A DNA stretch of 64,000 nucleotides from Mycolicibacterium helvum. Lineage in GTDB: Bacteria > Actinomycetota > Actinomycetes > Mycobacteriales > Mycobacteriaceae. Where the stretch lies: assembly GCF_010731895.1 (NCBI RefSeq), contig NZ_AP022596.1:3472001-3536000 (forward strand), read 5' to 3'. The stretch's first letter is position 1. The number at the start of each line of letters is the position of its first letter. Below the pieces are notes generated by a model that was not told the origin of the DNA, did no database searches, and saw only the letters and a list, made by a program, of their open reading frames with translations. The position numbers and the translations under genes were made by a program. This document shows, one piece after another, positions 34,338-42,666 of the stretch.

Positions 34338-34755
34338 CATCGCCAGCCGCAAGGGCGTCGAGACCTGGTATCCGACCCTGCGCAAGCCGCGCTACGTTCC
34401 GCCGAATGCGGTGTTCCCGGTGGCATGGACATCGCTGTACGCCGATGTCGCGGTCACGTCGGCCGCGACCATCGAGAAGTTCCGCGCCGCGGGCGACGAC
34501 GACAAGGCCCGTGCCTACGCCGGTGCACTGGGTGCCAACCTGGTGCTCAATGCCGGCTGGAGTTGGCTCTTTTTCAAGATGCACAAGCTCGGCCCGTCGG
34601 TGATCGTGGCCGGCGCACTGGCCGTCAGCAGCGCTGATCTAGCTCGCCGGGCCGCTGCTGCGGACCCGAAGTTCGGTGCCGCTCTCACGCCTTACCCGTT
34701 GTGGTGCTCGTTCGCCACCCTGTTGTCCACCGATATCTGGCGTCTCAACCGCTAG
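34279..34755 (+). CDS. TspO/MBR-family membrane protein
   Basis: 158 residues, five membrane helices. Signatures are WYPTLRKPRYVPPNAVFPVAW (WYx2LxKPxxxPPxxvFpvaW), then LNAGWSWLFFKMHKLGPSV, and the C-terminal LTPYPLWCSFATLLSTDIWRLN. TspO proteins bind porphyrins and other tetrapyrroles and are linked to oxidative stress. TACGGT (34266-34271) lies exactly 7 bases before ATG 34279, fitting a leaderless transcript starting inside the end of the upstream gene. Its stop overlaps the convergent Ntn hydrolase by 4 bases. Confidence 0.92.
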   Translation: MGKSIIATSLGTAAAAVVGSIASRKGVETWYPTLRKPRYVPPNAVFPVAWTSLYADVAVTSAATIEKFRAAGDDDKARAYAGALGANLVLNAGWSWLFFKMHKLGPSVIVAGALAVSSADLARRAAAADPKFGAALTPYPLWCSFATLLSTDIWRLNR

Positions 34756-35714
34756 AACGGTAAGTCGTGCGGCGCCAAGCGGTCGGTGACGTCGCCGACC
34801 AGTGAGTAGTCATACGGGTCGACCGCGACCGGTCCGTCGTCCAGCTTCAACCGGTCCATCTCGATCCAGATCACATTCGGGCTCGTGCTCAGCTCGAAGA
34901 AGTACATCCGGTTGGTCAGGTCGGTCACCGTTCGATATTCGGTGTTGTAGACGCCGAAGTTGGCGTAAGGCGCACCGAATGGCACCGACACGTTGCGCAT
35001 GATCGCCATCACGCCGGCGATCGCCTCACGCTGTGAACCGGGTGCGGGCAACAGCGCCGAGTAGTAGGCGGCCCGTTGGAAGCGATCGACCGGATTGACA
35101 TTGCCGGGCAGCGGCATATCGCGGCTTGGATGTGAGAAGTCTTGTAGTGAGAGCAGTTTCAACTGCTCGTCGTAGGTCGGATCATTCGTCATCAAGGTGT
35201 ATTGGGCGCCGTGGTGGATCACCGGCTTTGCCCCGCCGAACTCGATGATCGCCGAGTCGCCGCCGACATCCTCCAACGCGAGATGCAGGTTGGCGTCACG
35301 CCCGTGGGCTGAGATCTTGAGCACCTGAATCTCGTTCATCAACCGCAACGCCTCGGCGACCGTATCCGCTTGATCCAGCAGGTACTGCAACCACAGTCCG
35401 GCCTGCACTCCGGGTTTGGCCGGGTCCCGGGGGCCGAAGTCGGTCGCCTCCAGATACAGTCCGTGGCCGGCCAGGCCCGCTTCGTTCAGGCCGTCGACGG
35501 TGCCGAGCCCGTAGATCGTGGTCACCAGGCTTGCGTGCTTACTGGTCCAGCGCAGCGGGTTGGAATCGGAGACGAACCCGGCCGGGCTGATCCCGTCCCG
35601 CTCACGCCCGCGAGGAAAGCCGACGATCAACGGTTGGGTTGACTCCGGCCAATCCATGCTCCGCCCGGTGAGAACGGCGACGTCGTTGCTGTTCCACAGC
35701 ACTCGAGTACACAT
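34752..35714 (-). CDS. Linear amide C-N hydrolase (choloylglycine hydrolase family)
   Basis: 320 residues from ATG 35714, so that Cys2 becomes the N-terminal nucleophile after Met removal. Arg18 and Asp21 (TGRSMDW) match the conserved bile-salt hydrolase/penicillin V acylase positions; LMTNDPTYDEQLKLL and YNTEYRTVTDLTN follow. Ntn hydrolases of this family cleave non-peptide amide bonds, such as conjugated bile acids, penicillin V or acyl-homoserine lactones. TAACCT at 35722-35727 (minus strand) is 7 bases from the ATG, fitting a leaderless mRNA and supporting this start over an upstream in-frame ATG. The substrate is unknown. Confidence 0.9.
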   Translation of the reverse strand: MCTRVLWNSNDVAVLTGRSMDWPESTQPLIVGFPRGRERDGISPAGFVSDSNPLRWTSKHASLVTTIYGLGTVDGLNEAGLAGHGLYLEATDFGPRDPAKPGVQAGLWLQYLLDQADTVAEALRLMNEIQVLKISAHGRDANLHLALEDVGGDSAIIEFGGAKPVIHHGAQYTLMTNDPTYDEQLKLLSLQDFSHPSRDMPLPGNVNPVDRFQRAAYYSALLPAPGSQREAIAGVMAIMRNVSVPFGAPYANFGVYNTEYRTVTDLTNRMYFFELSTSPNVIWIEMDRLKLDDGPVAVDPYDYSLVGDVTDRLAPHDLPF

Positions 35715-35776
35715 GGCTGCCAGGTTAGCCCGCGAGGCGCGCACACCAGGGAAACAATCAGTGGTATCAAGGCCCC

Positions 35777-36448
35777 GTGCGGCGGCTCCTCGTCTGTCTG
35801 GTGACGGTGCTCGTGCTGGCCGCGTGCGCGGCGCGGCCCAATCCGGCGCCGCCGTCGTCGTCGAGCGCGTCGCCCAGCAGTGGTCCGGTCAATCCGGCCA
35901 ACATCAAACGGATCCGGCCCGCACTGCCCGCCGGTTACGAGATCGCCGACATATCCGGACCGCTGAGCGCAGCCGCGCTGTGGGGCTTCGGATCCGGCTG
36001 GACGGCGAAGCCCCCGCAATGTGCCGCACTGGCCGACCCGGCTCCCGCCGATCCGGGGATTCGTGGGTACTCGGCGTCTGGGCCGGGTGGAACCATCTAC
36101 GTCGTCGTCGCGGTGCCCGGCCAGGGCGTCCCGGACGCCGGGCTGATCAGCGAATGTGCGCAGTGGACGATGGCGTTCGCACACACGACGGGTGAGGTGA
36201 GTCTCACCCCCACATCTGCGGCACCCCACATCGACGGCGTCGACACCGTCGCGATGACGGTCACCACCCGCATGGTCGTCGAGTCCGGCACCGAGACCGA
36301 CGGCAACGCCGTCACCGCGCAGGCTTACGTCGACGGCCACGTCGTGTTCGTCACCCTGGTCACCGATCCCGGATCCCCGCATCCGCCCCTGGATTCGCGC
36401 TTCGCCGGCGATCTGCTGGTCGCAACGGTGTCCGCCCTGCGCGGCTGA
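35777..36448 (+). CDS. DUF5642-type lipoprotein 1
   Basis: 223 residues with a GTG start. Lipobox VLAAC puts the lipidated Cys at residue 17, followed by a Pro/Ser linker. The mature part contains PALPAGYEIADISG, KPPQCAALADP and a conserved ISECAQWTMAF; the last segment is SRFAGDLLVATVSALRG, which closely parallels the end of the next gene (RARDLLVAGVSAIRS). The tandem pair is a local duplication. The M. tuberculosis Rv0999 position fits. Function unknown, envelope-located. Confidence 0.8.
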   Translation: MRRLLVCLVTVLVLAACAARPNPAPPSSSSASPSSGPVNPANIKRIRPALPAGYEIADISGPLSAAALWGFGSGWTAKPPQCAALADPAPADPGIRGYSASGPGGTIYVVVAVPGQGVPDAGLISECAQWTMAFAHTTGEVSLTPTSAAPHIDGVDTVAMTVTTRMVVESGTETDGNAVTAQAYVDGHVVFVTLVTDPGSPHPPLDSRFAGDLLVATVSALRG

Positions 36449-36477
36449 ACACCTGCGGGTTGGGTACATTGGCCACG

Positions 36478-37137
36478 ATGGTGAAACCCGGCGCGCTCGT
36501 GGCAGTTCTGTGTGCCGGGCTATCGGCCGCATGTGGTTCGGACGGATCTGACCAAGATCGAGCCGACATTGCGAAGGTGACCACACTGAAGTCCAGCTTC
36601 GGTCCCGAATTCACGGTGTCCGAGACGGCCAAGATGGGGATCGATCCCCAATCGCTGGCCGGACAGAAACTGCCCGACGGCCTGACATTCGACCCGCCCG
36701 CCTGCGCGAAATTCGCCGCCGGACAACTCGTGCCGACCGGCACCCAGGGCAATATGGCCGCGGTCTCCGCCCAAGGGGAGGGCAACCGCTTCATCGTCAT
36801 CGCGGTCGAAACCAATTCGCCGCTGCCGGTCACCGAGCCCGGACCCGACTGTCAGAAGGTCACTTTCACCGGCTCGGGGATGCGCGGCTTGGTCGAAATC
36901 GTCGACGCACCAAAGATCGACGGCACCCAGACGCTGGGCGTGCACCGAGTCCTGCAGGCGATGGTCAACAATCAGCTGCGCACCGGCGAGACCTACAACT
37001 ACTCCGCCCACTTCGGCGTCTATCAAGTGATCGTCAGCGCCAACCCGCTGGTGCTGCCCGACAAGCCGATCGTGCCGGTCAACACAGGGCGAGCCCGCGA
37101 CCTTCTCGTTGCCGGCGTCAGCGCCATTCGCAGCTGA
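36478..37137 (+). CDS. DUF5642-type lipoprotein 2
   Basis: 219 residues from ATG 36478: TACATT at 36465-36470 lies exactly 7 bases upstream, which supports a leaderless start here rather than an in-frame codon at 36460. The signal has lipobox LSAAC with Cys19. The mature domain has FDPPACAKFAAGQLVPTGTQ, PGPDCQKVTFTGSGMRGLVE and a closing RARDLLVAGVSAIRS. It is a diverged tandem copy of 35777-36448. Four-cysteine spacing (PACAKF and PDCQKV) suggests one disulfide. Function unknown. Confidence 0.82.
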   Translation: MVKPGALVAVLCAGLSAACGSDGSDQDRADIAKVTTLKSSFGPEFTVSETAKMGIDPQSLAGQKLPDGLTFDPPACAKFAAGQLVPTGTQGNMAAVSAQGEGNRFIVIAVETNSPLPVTEPGPDCQKVTFTGSGMRGLVEIVDAPKIDGTQTLGVHRVLQAMVNNQLRTGETYNYSAHFGVYQVIVSANPLVLPDKPIVPVNTGRARDLLVAGVSAIRS

Positions 37138-37139
37138 GC

Positions 37140-37736
37140 TCAGCGCACGTCGCGCGGGCGGAACTGGATGCTGATCCGCGGTCCCCTCGGTCGTGCGGTC
37201 TTGGGAACCGCGTGCTCCCAGGTGCGTTGGCACGAGCCGCCCATCACCAGAAGGTCGCCGTGGTGTTGCGGCAGCCGCAGCGACGGCCCGCCACCGCGGG
37301 GACGCAGCGCGAACACCCGGGTGGCGCCGAGGCTGACGATGGCGACCATGGTGTCCTCGGTGTTGCTGCGGCCGATGGTGTCGCCGTGCCAGGCCACGCT
37401 ATCGGTGCCGTCGCGGTACAGGCATAGTCCGGCGGTGGTGAACGCTTCGCCGAGTTCGCCGCCGTAGATGTCGTTGAGACGACGGCGCAGCTTGGTGATG
37501 ACGGGGTGCGGCGGCGGCTCGATGGTCAGATCGTGGAAGCTGACCAGGCGGGGGACGTCCAGGACCCGGTCGTACATCTGCCGTCGTTCGGCGCGCCACG
37601 GGGTATCGCGCAGCAGACCCTCGAAGAGCACGTCGGCATCTTCTACCCACGCCGAACGTAGGTCGATCCACGCACCAGCGCCGAGGTCGCGGCGCTCACT
37701 GTGCTCGAACAGCGCGCCCTGAACCACCACAGACAC
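37140..37736 (-). CDS. alkB: AlkB-like 2-oxoglutarate/Fe(II) dioxygenase
   Basis: 198 residues from GTG 37736. It repairs alkylated bases by oxidative dealkylation. The iron triad is WHGD (His-x-Asp) with the distal His in WEHAVPK; the 2-oxoglutarate Arg is in RISIQFRPRD. GLCLYRDGTDSVAWHGDTIG is the AlkB core strand, with YRDG in place of the usual YxxG. TATCCT at 37744-37749 (minus strand) lies exactly 7 bases before the GTG, so I chose this leaderless start; ATG 37757 would add 7 residues. It corresponds in position to M. tuberculosis Rv1000c. Confidence 0.9.
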   Translation of the reverse strand: MSVVVQGALFEHSERRDLGAGAWIDLRSAWVEDADVLFEGLLRDTPWRAERRQMYDRVLDVPRLVSFHDLTIEPPPHPVITKLRRRLNDIYGGELGEAFTTAGLCLYRDGTDSVAWHGDTIGRSNTEDTMVAIVSLGATRVFALRPRGGGPSLRLPQHHGDLLVMGGSCQRTWEHAVPKTARPRGPRISIQFRPRDVR

Positions 37737-37776
37737 GCCAGTGAGGATATCGCACATCTGTTCGATGGGGTGAGAT

Positions 37777-38208
37777 CTACAGTTTCGCCGCCCCGGGTCC
37801 GTGGCCGGCGAGCACGTCGTCGGGATTGGACAGCGCGCAGCTGCGCAGGCTCAGGCAACCGCAGCCGATGCAGTCGGCGAGGTTGTCGCGTAACCGCTGC
37901 AGGTGCACGATTCGCTCGTCGAGATCGTCCCGCCAGCCTGCCGACAGTTTTGCCCAGTCGCGGCTGGTCGGTACCCGGTCGGTCGGCAGTGTGGCCAGGG
38001 CCTCGGCGACTCGGGCCAGGGGGATGCCGAGCCGTTGGGACATCCGGATGAACGCCACTCGGCGCAGGGTGTCGCGGGGGTAGCGGCGCTGGTTGCCCGA
38101 GGTTCGGCGGCTGCTGATCAGCCCCTCGCGTTCATAAAAGTGCAGTGCCGAAATCGCCACGCCGGCCCGCTGGGCGAGCTCGCCGGGCGCCAGTTCCTGC
38201 TCGGTCAC
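37777..38208 (-). CDS. soxR: SoxR, redox-sensing MerR-family regulator
   Basis: 143 residues from GTG 38208. The MerR winged helix (LAQRAGVAISALHFYEREGL, SGNQRRYPRDTLRRVAFI) is followed by a dimer helix and the Fe-S binding motif at Cys113, 116, 118 and 124 (CIGCGCLSLRSC), the exact CxxCxCxxxxxC spacing of E. coli SoxR. It senses redox-active compounds or superoxide via a [2Fe-2S] cluster. A SoxR-type operator lies directly in front at 38210-38227 and overlaps its own -10 box, so it is probably autoregulated and may affect arcA. Confidence 0.93.
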   Translation of the reverse strand: MTEQELAPGELAQRAGVAISALHFYEREGLISSRRTSGNQRRYPRDTLRRVAFIRMSQRLGIPLARVAEALATLPTDRVPTSRDWAKLSAGWRDDLDERIVHLQRLRDNLADCIGCGCLSLRSCALSNPDDVLAGHGPGAAKL

Positions 38209-38209
38209 A

Positions 38210-38227
38210 CCTCAACGATAGTTGAGG
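38210..38227. promoter_or_regulatory. SoxR box
   Basis: CCTCAAC GATA GTTGAGG: a perfect 7-bp inverted repeat with a 4-base centre, the same length and outer half-sites as the E. coli soxS operator (CCTCAA...TTGAGG). It overlaps the minus-strand -10 box TATCGT (38215-38220) of soxR and ends 16 bases before the arcA -10 box at 38244. Confidence 0.85.
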
Positions 38228-38243
38228 GTGGCTGACCTGTTGT

Positions 38244-38249
38244 TACGGT
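38244..38249 (+). promoter_or_regulatory. -10 box for leaderless arcA
   Basis: TACGGT (TANNNT) is followed by 7 bases and GTG 38257. This decides the arcA start, against the in-frame GTG at 38248, and the resulting N-terminus matches the usual arcA length. Confidence 0.7.
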
Positions 38250-38256
38250 GCTACGT

Positions 38257-39465
38257 GTGACTGCCACCACGCTGGGCTCCAACTCCGAGGTCGGGACGCT
38301 ACGGGTCGTCATACTGCACCGTCCCGGCGCAGAACTGCAACGGCTGACGCCGCGCAACAATGACAAGCTGCTCTTCGACGGGCTGCCCTGGGTGTCCCGG
38401 GCCCAGGACGAGCACGACGCGTTCGCCGAACTGCTGCGTTCCCGCGGCGTGGAAGTGCTGCTGATGTCGGACCTGCTGACCGAGGCGCTGAGCAGCGGCG
38501 CCGCCCGGATGCAGGGGATCGCCGCGGCCGTCGACGCGCGCCGCCTGGGATTGCCACTGGCGCAGGAACTTTCGGCATACCTGCGGAGTCTGGAACCGGC
38601 GGCCCTGGCGCATGTCCTCACGGCGGGCATGACCTTCACCGAACTGCCGTCGGGCGCCAAGACCGATACGTCGCTGGTGCGGCGCATGCATCACGGCGGT
38701 GATTTCGTCATCGAGCCGCTGCCCAATCTGCTGTTCACCCGCGACTCCTCGTTCTGGATCGGCCCGCGGGTGGCGATCACCTCGCTGGCGCTGCCGGCGC
38801 GGATGCGCGAAACCTCGCTGACCGACCTGATCTATGCCCACCACCCGCGCTTCCTTGGCGTCCGACGCGCCTACGAGTCGCACACGGCGCCCGTGGAAGG
38901 CGGCGACGTACTGCTGCTCGCACCCGGCGTGGTGGCCGTGGGAGTCGGGGAGCGCACCACCCCGGCTGGTGCGGAAGCGCTGGCGCGCAGCCTGTTCGAC
39001 GACGGTCTGGCGCACACGGTGCTCGCCGTGCCGATCGCCCAGTCGCGGGCGCAGATGCACCTGGACACCGTCTGCACCATGGTCGACGTCGACGCGGTGG
39101 TGATGTATCCCGCTATCAGCGATTCGCTGTCGGCTTTCACCATCAAGCGCACGCCCGACGGCGTGACGATTCTCGACGAGGCGCCGTTCCTGAAAGCCGC
39201 TGCCGAGGCGATGGAAATCGAGCAGCTGCGGGTCATCGACACCGGACTGGACCCGGTAACCGCCGAACGTGAGCAATGGGACGACGGCAACAACACGCTG
39301 GCGCTCGCACCAGGCGTCGTCGTCGCCTATGAACGCAATACCGAAACAAACGCCCGACTGCAGGATTCGGGCATCGAAGTCTTGCCTATCTCGGCCTCCG
39401 AGCTCGGTACCGGACGCGGCGGGCCGCGATGCATGTCGTGCCCGGTCGCGCGGGATCCGTTGTGA
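38257..39465 (+). CDS. arcA: Arginine deiminase
   Basis: 402 residues. It hydrolyses arginine to citrulline and ammonia in the cytoplasm. Landmarks in order: [45 protein letters not shown] (substrate-binding FTRD), [20 protein letters not shown] with the catalytic His-x-Asp, and the nucleophile Cys in [10 protein letters not shown] near residue 396. The gene is a close match in layout to M. tuberculosis Rv1001. No arcB, arcC or arcD is seen, so this is not a full ADI energy pathway. Its stop overlaps the next gene (GTGA). The promoter and SoxR box are described separately. Confidence 0.95.
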   Translation: MTATTLGSNSEVGTLRVVILHRPGAELQRLTPRNNDKLLFDGLPWVSRAQDEHDAFAELLRSRGVEVLLMSDLLTEALSSGAARMQGIAAAVDARRLGLPLAQELSAYLRSLEPAALAHVLTAGMTFTELPSGAKTDTSLVRRMHHGGDFVIEPLPNLLFTRDSSFWIGPRVAITSLALPARMRETSLTDLIYAHHPRFLGVRRAYESHTAPVEGGDVLLLAPGVVAVGVGERTTPAGAEALARSLFDDGLAHTVLAVPIAQSRAQMHLDTVCTMVDVDAVVMYPAISDSLSAFTIKRTPDGVTILDEAPFLKAAAEAMEIEQLRVIDTGLDPVTAEREQWDDGNNTLALAPGVVVAYERNTETNARLQDSGIEVLPISASELGTGRGGPRCMSCPVARDPL

Positions 39466-40913
39466 CCGAGCTGCTGATCGACGGACGTCTGGTCGCCGGC
39501 GGCTCGGGCACATTCGACACGATCAACCCGGCCACCGAAGAGCCGATCGGATCGGCCGCCGACGGTGACGCCGCCGATATGGACTCCGCGATCGGGGCGG
39601 CGCGGTCGGCCTTCGACGACACCGACTGGTCGCGTGATGTGGCGCTGCGCGTGCATTGTCTTCGCCAGCTGCGCTGCGCGCTGAACGCTGAGATCGAGGA
39701 GCTGCGGGCGATCACCGTCGCCGAAGTGGGCGCCCCGATCACCTTCACCCACGGTTCGCACCTGCAGGGCCCGGTCAACGATCTGTCGTTCCCGGCAGAC
39801 GCCGCCGAAAATTATTCATGGACAACAAATCTCGGTGTCGCCTCGCCGATGGGTTTTGCGTCGGAACGTTCGCTTGTGCGCGAGCCCTACGGTGTCGTCG
39901 GCGCGATCACACCGTTCAACTTCCCGCACCAGATCAACCTCGCCAAGCTCGGGCCCGCCCTGGCGGCCGGCAACACAGTCGTCCTCAAGCCAGCTCCGGA
40001 GACGCCATGGTGCGCCGCCCACGTCGGGCGAATCATCGCCGAGCACACCGACTTTCCCCCAGGTGTCGTCAACATCGTCACCTCGAGCGACCCGCGCGTC
40101 GGTGCACGGCTGAGCGAAGACGCCCGGGTGGACATGGTGTCCTTCACCGGCTCGACCGCCACCGGTGCGGCGGTGATGGCCAGCGCGGCACAGACCATCA
40201 CCAAGGTTTGTCTCGAACTCGGCGGCAAGTCGGCCTTCGTCGTGCTCGACGACGCCGATCTGGTGCGTGCGTGCGGCGCAGCCGCGCTGGCCGTCTCGCG
40301 CCACGCCGGGCAGGGCTGCGCGTTCACCAGCCGGTTGCTGGTACCTCGCGATCGCTACGACGACGCCGTCGAGGCCGCCGCCGCGGCGATGGCCGGCGTA
40401 CCGGTCGGCGACCCGAGCGATCCCGCCACGGTCTGTGGTCCGCTGATCTCGGCGCGCCAGCGGATGAGGGTGCAGGGCTATCTGGATCTGGCTGTGGCAG
40501 AAGGCGGTTCATTCGCCTGCGGCGGGGGCCGGCCGGCCGGTCTGAGTCGGGGCTACTTCATAGCGCCGACAGTCATACGGGGATTGGACAACTCGGCGCG
40601 CACGGTCAGGGAGGAGATCTTCGGGCCGGTGCTGGTGGTGCTGGCCCACGACGGGGACGACGACGCGATCCGCATTGCCAACGACTCGCCGTACGGACTG
40701 TCCGCCGCGGTGTGGGGCACCGACCCGGACCGCACCGCCCGGGTAGCGGCACGACTGCGGACCGGCACGGTCAGCGTCAATGGGGGAGTGTGGTATTCGG
40801 CTGATGCCCCGTTCGGGGGTTACAAGCAGTCGGGCAACGGCCGCGAGATGGGGCTGGCCGGCTTCTCCGAATACCTCGAGACCAAGGTGATCGCGACGGC
40901 TGTGGACTTATAG
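39462..40913 (+). CDS. Aldehyde dehydrogenase 2
   Basis: 483 residues from GTG 39462, overlapping the arcA stop. Aldehyde dehydrogenase family: [44 protein letters not shown], the general base in [10 protein letters not shown] and the nucleophile Cys in [14 protein letters not shown]. It ends [16 protein letters not shown]. It begins the catabolic block followed by two flavin monooxygenases; a Baeyer-Villiger pathway yields esters or aldehydes that such an enzyme could oxidise. The coupling to arcA may be incidental. The substrate is unknown. Confidence 0.93.
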   Translation: MTELLIDGRLVAGGSGTFDTINPATEEPIGSAADGDAADMDSAIGAARSAFDDTDWSRDVALRVHCLRQLRCALNAEIEELRAITVAEVGAPITFTHGSHLQGPVNDLSFPADAAENYSWTTNLGVASPMGFASERSLVREPYGVVGAITPFNFPHQINLAKLGPALAAGNTVVLKPAPETPWCAAHVGRIIAEHTDFPPGVVNIVTSSDPRVGARLSEDARVDMVSFTGSTATGAAVMASAAQTITKVCLELGGKSAFVVLDDADLVRACGAAALAVSRHAGQGCAFTSRLLVPRDRYDDAVEAAAAAMAGVPVGDPSDPATVCGPLISARQRMRVQGYLDLAVAEGGSFACGGGRPAGLSRGYFIAPTVIRGLDNSARTVREEIFGPVLVVLAHDGDDDAIRIANDSPYGLSAAVWGTDPDRTARVAARLRTGTVSVNGGVWYSADAPFGGYKQSGNGREMGLAGFSEYLETKVIATAVDL

Positions 40914-40923
40914 TACGGACGAC

Positions 40924-42666
40924 GTGACCGGACTGCCCTTCGACCCCGACGCGCTGCGCGCCCGATACGCGCGCGAGCGCGAGGCGCGGTTGCGCCCGGA
41001 CGGAGTCGGCCAGTACGTCGAGGTAGCGGGGGAGTTCGCCGGGTTTGCGCAGGATCCGTGGTCGGGCGAACCCGCCGCGCGCGAGCCGCTGACCGATGAG
41101 GTCGACGTCGCGATCATCGGTGCCGGATTCGGTGGCCTACTGACCGGGGCGCGGCTGCGTGAACTCGGTGTGCAGCGAATCCGGCTGATCGACAAGGCCG
41201 CCGACGTCGGCGGCACCTGGTACTGGAACCGCTACCCCGGCATCGCCTGTGACGTCGAGTCCTACGTCTACCTGCCGCTGCTGGAGGAGACCGGCTACCT
41301 GCCGACCGAGAAGTACGCCAAAGGCCCGGAGATCTTCGCGCACTGCCAGCGCATCGCCGAACACTACGACCTCTACCGGGATGCCTGCCTGCACACCGCG
41401 GTCCGCCAGATCCGCTGGGACGAGGAACTGTCACGCTGGATTGTGGAAACCGACCGCGGCGACGCGATCCGTGCCCGGTTCGTGTCCATGGCCAATGGCT
41501 ACCTGCAGAAGCCGAAGCTGCCGGGCATTCCGGGAATCGCAGCGTTCTCCGGGCACACCTTTCACACCAGCCGGTGGGACTATGACTACACCGGTGAAGA
41601 TCTGGAGTTGCTGGCCGACAAGCGGATCGGCATCATCGGCACAGGTGCGACGGCCGTGCAGTGCGTACCGCACCTGGCGCGCGCGGCGGGCCATCTTTCG
41701 GTGTTCCAGCGCACGCCGTCGTCGGTCGACGTCCGCAACAACCAGCCGACCGACCCGCAGTGGGCTGCGGGCCTGACTCCCGGCTGGCAGCGCCGCCGCA
41801 TCGAGAACTTCCAACAACTGACCGCAGGCGGTGAGGCCGACGAGGATCTGGTGGCCGACGCCTGGACCAGCATCACCAAGACCCTGCTGGTGATGCGGGA
41901 TGGCGAGCTGGCCGATTTCGCGAAGATGGAAGAGGTCCGTGCCCGGGTGGACGCCATCGTCACCGATGCGGACACCGCGGAGGCACTCAAACCCTGGTAC
42001 GGCTACTTCTGTAAGCGGCCGTGCTTTCACGACGACTACCTGGCCACGTTCAACCGGCCCAACGTGACTCTGGTGGACACCGGTGGCCATGGCGTGCAAT
42101 GCATCACCGAACGCGGTGTCGTGGTCGCTTGCGTCGAGCACGACATCGACTGCCTGATCTTCGCGACAGGGTTCGAGGTCGGCACCGAGTACGCGCGCCG
42201 AACGGGCTTCGAAATTGTCGGCCGCGACGGACTCACGCTGACCAACAAGTGGCGCGACGGGGTGCGTACACTGCACGGGCTGCTGGTAGCGGGGTTTCCC
42301 AACCTGTTCATCGAAAGCATTGCGCAGTCCGGGTTTACGGTGAACTTCCCTTACCTGCTCGATGTCCAGGCGTCTCACGTCGCGTGGATCATCGCCGAGG
42401 CACTGGCCCGCGACGTCACCCGGCTCGAGGCGACCACCGCCGCCGAAGACGGCTGGGTCGACACCGTGGTCGGCAGGTCGGCGGGTACCGCGGACCGCGC
42501 CCGGTCGTGCACACCCGGGTATTACAACCGGGAGGGGCAGGCCAACGCGACGACGCGGCAGGGCAGCTTCTTCTACGGAGCGCCCACCGAATACGCCGAC
42601 ATCCTGGCGGCGTGGCGAGACGCCGGCACGCTGGACGGTCTCGACATCGGCCGCGGCGGCCGTTGA
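40924..42666 (+). CDS. Baeyer-Villiger-type flavin monooxygenase
   Basis: 580 residues, GTG start. The FAD Rossmann motif is VAIIGAGFGGLLTGARLREL, the BVMO sequence GTWYWNRYPGIACDVES is next, and the fingerprint is FSGHTFHTSRWDYD (FxGxxxHTxxWD). The NADPH motif is IGIIGTGATAVQ. The family inserts one oxygen next to a ketone using NADPH and O2. The 80 extra N-terminal residues are typical of the cyclohexanone/phenylacetone monooxygenase branch. Its stop overlaps the next monooxygenase by one base. Substrate unknown; cyclic ketones or steroid side chains are candidates. Confidence 0.93.
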   Translation: MTGLPFDPDALRARYAREREARLRPDGVGQYVEVAGEFAGFAQDPWSGEPAAREPLTDEVDVAIIGAGFGGLLTGARLRELGVQRIRLIDKAADVGGTWYWNRYPGIACDVESYVYLPLLEETGYLPTEKYAKGPEIFAHCQRIAEHYDLYRDACLHTAVRQIRWDEELSRWIVETDRGDAIRARFVSMANGYLQKPKLPGIPGIAAFSGHTFHTSRWDYDYTGEDLELLADKRIGIIGTGATAVQCVPHLARAAGHLSVFQRTPSSVDVRNNQPTDPQWAAGLTPGWQRRRIENFQQLTAGGEADEDLVADAWTSITKTLLVMRDGELADFAKMEEVRARVDAIVTDADTAEALKPWYGYFCKRPCFHDDYLATFNRPNVTLVDTGGHGVQCITERGVVVACVEHDIDCLIFATGFEVGTEYARRTGFEIVGRDGLTLTNKWRDGVRTLHGLLVAGFPNLFIESIAQSGFTVNFPYLLDVQASHVAWIIAEALARDVTRLEATTAAEDGWVDTVVGRSAGTADRARSCTPGYYNREGQANATTRQGSFFYGAPTEYADILAAWRDAGTLDGLDIGRGGR

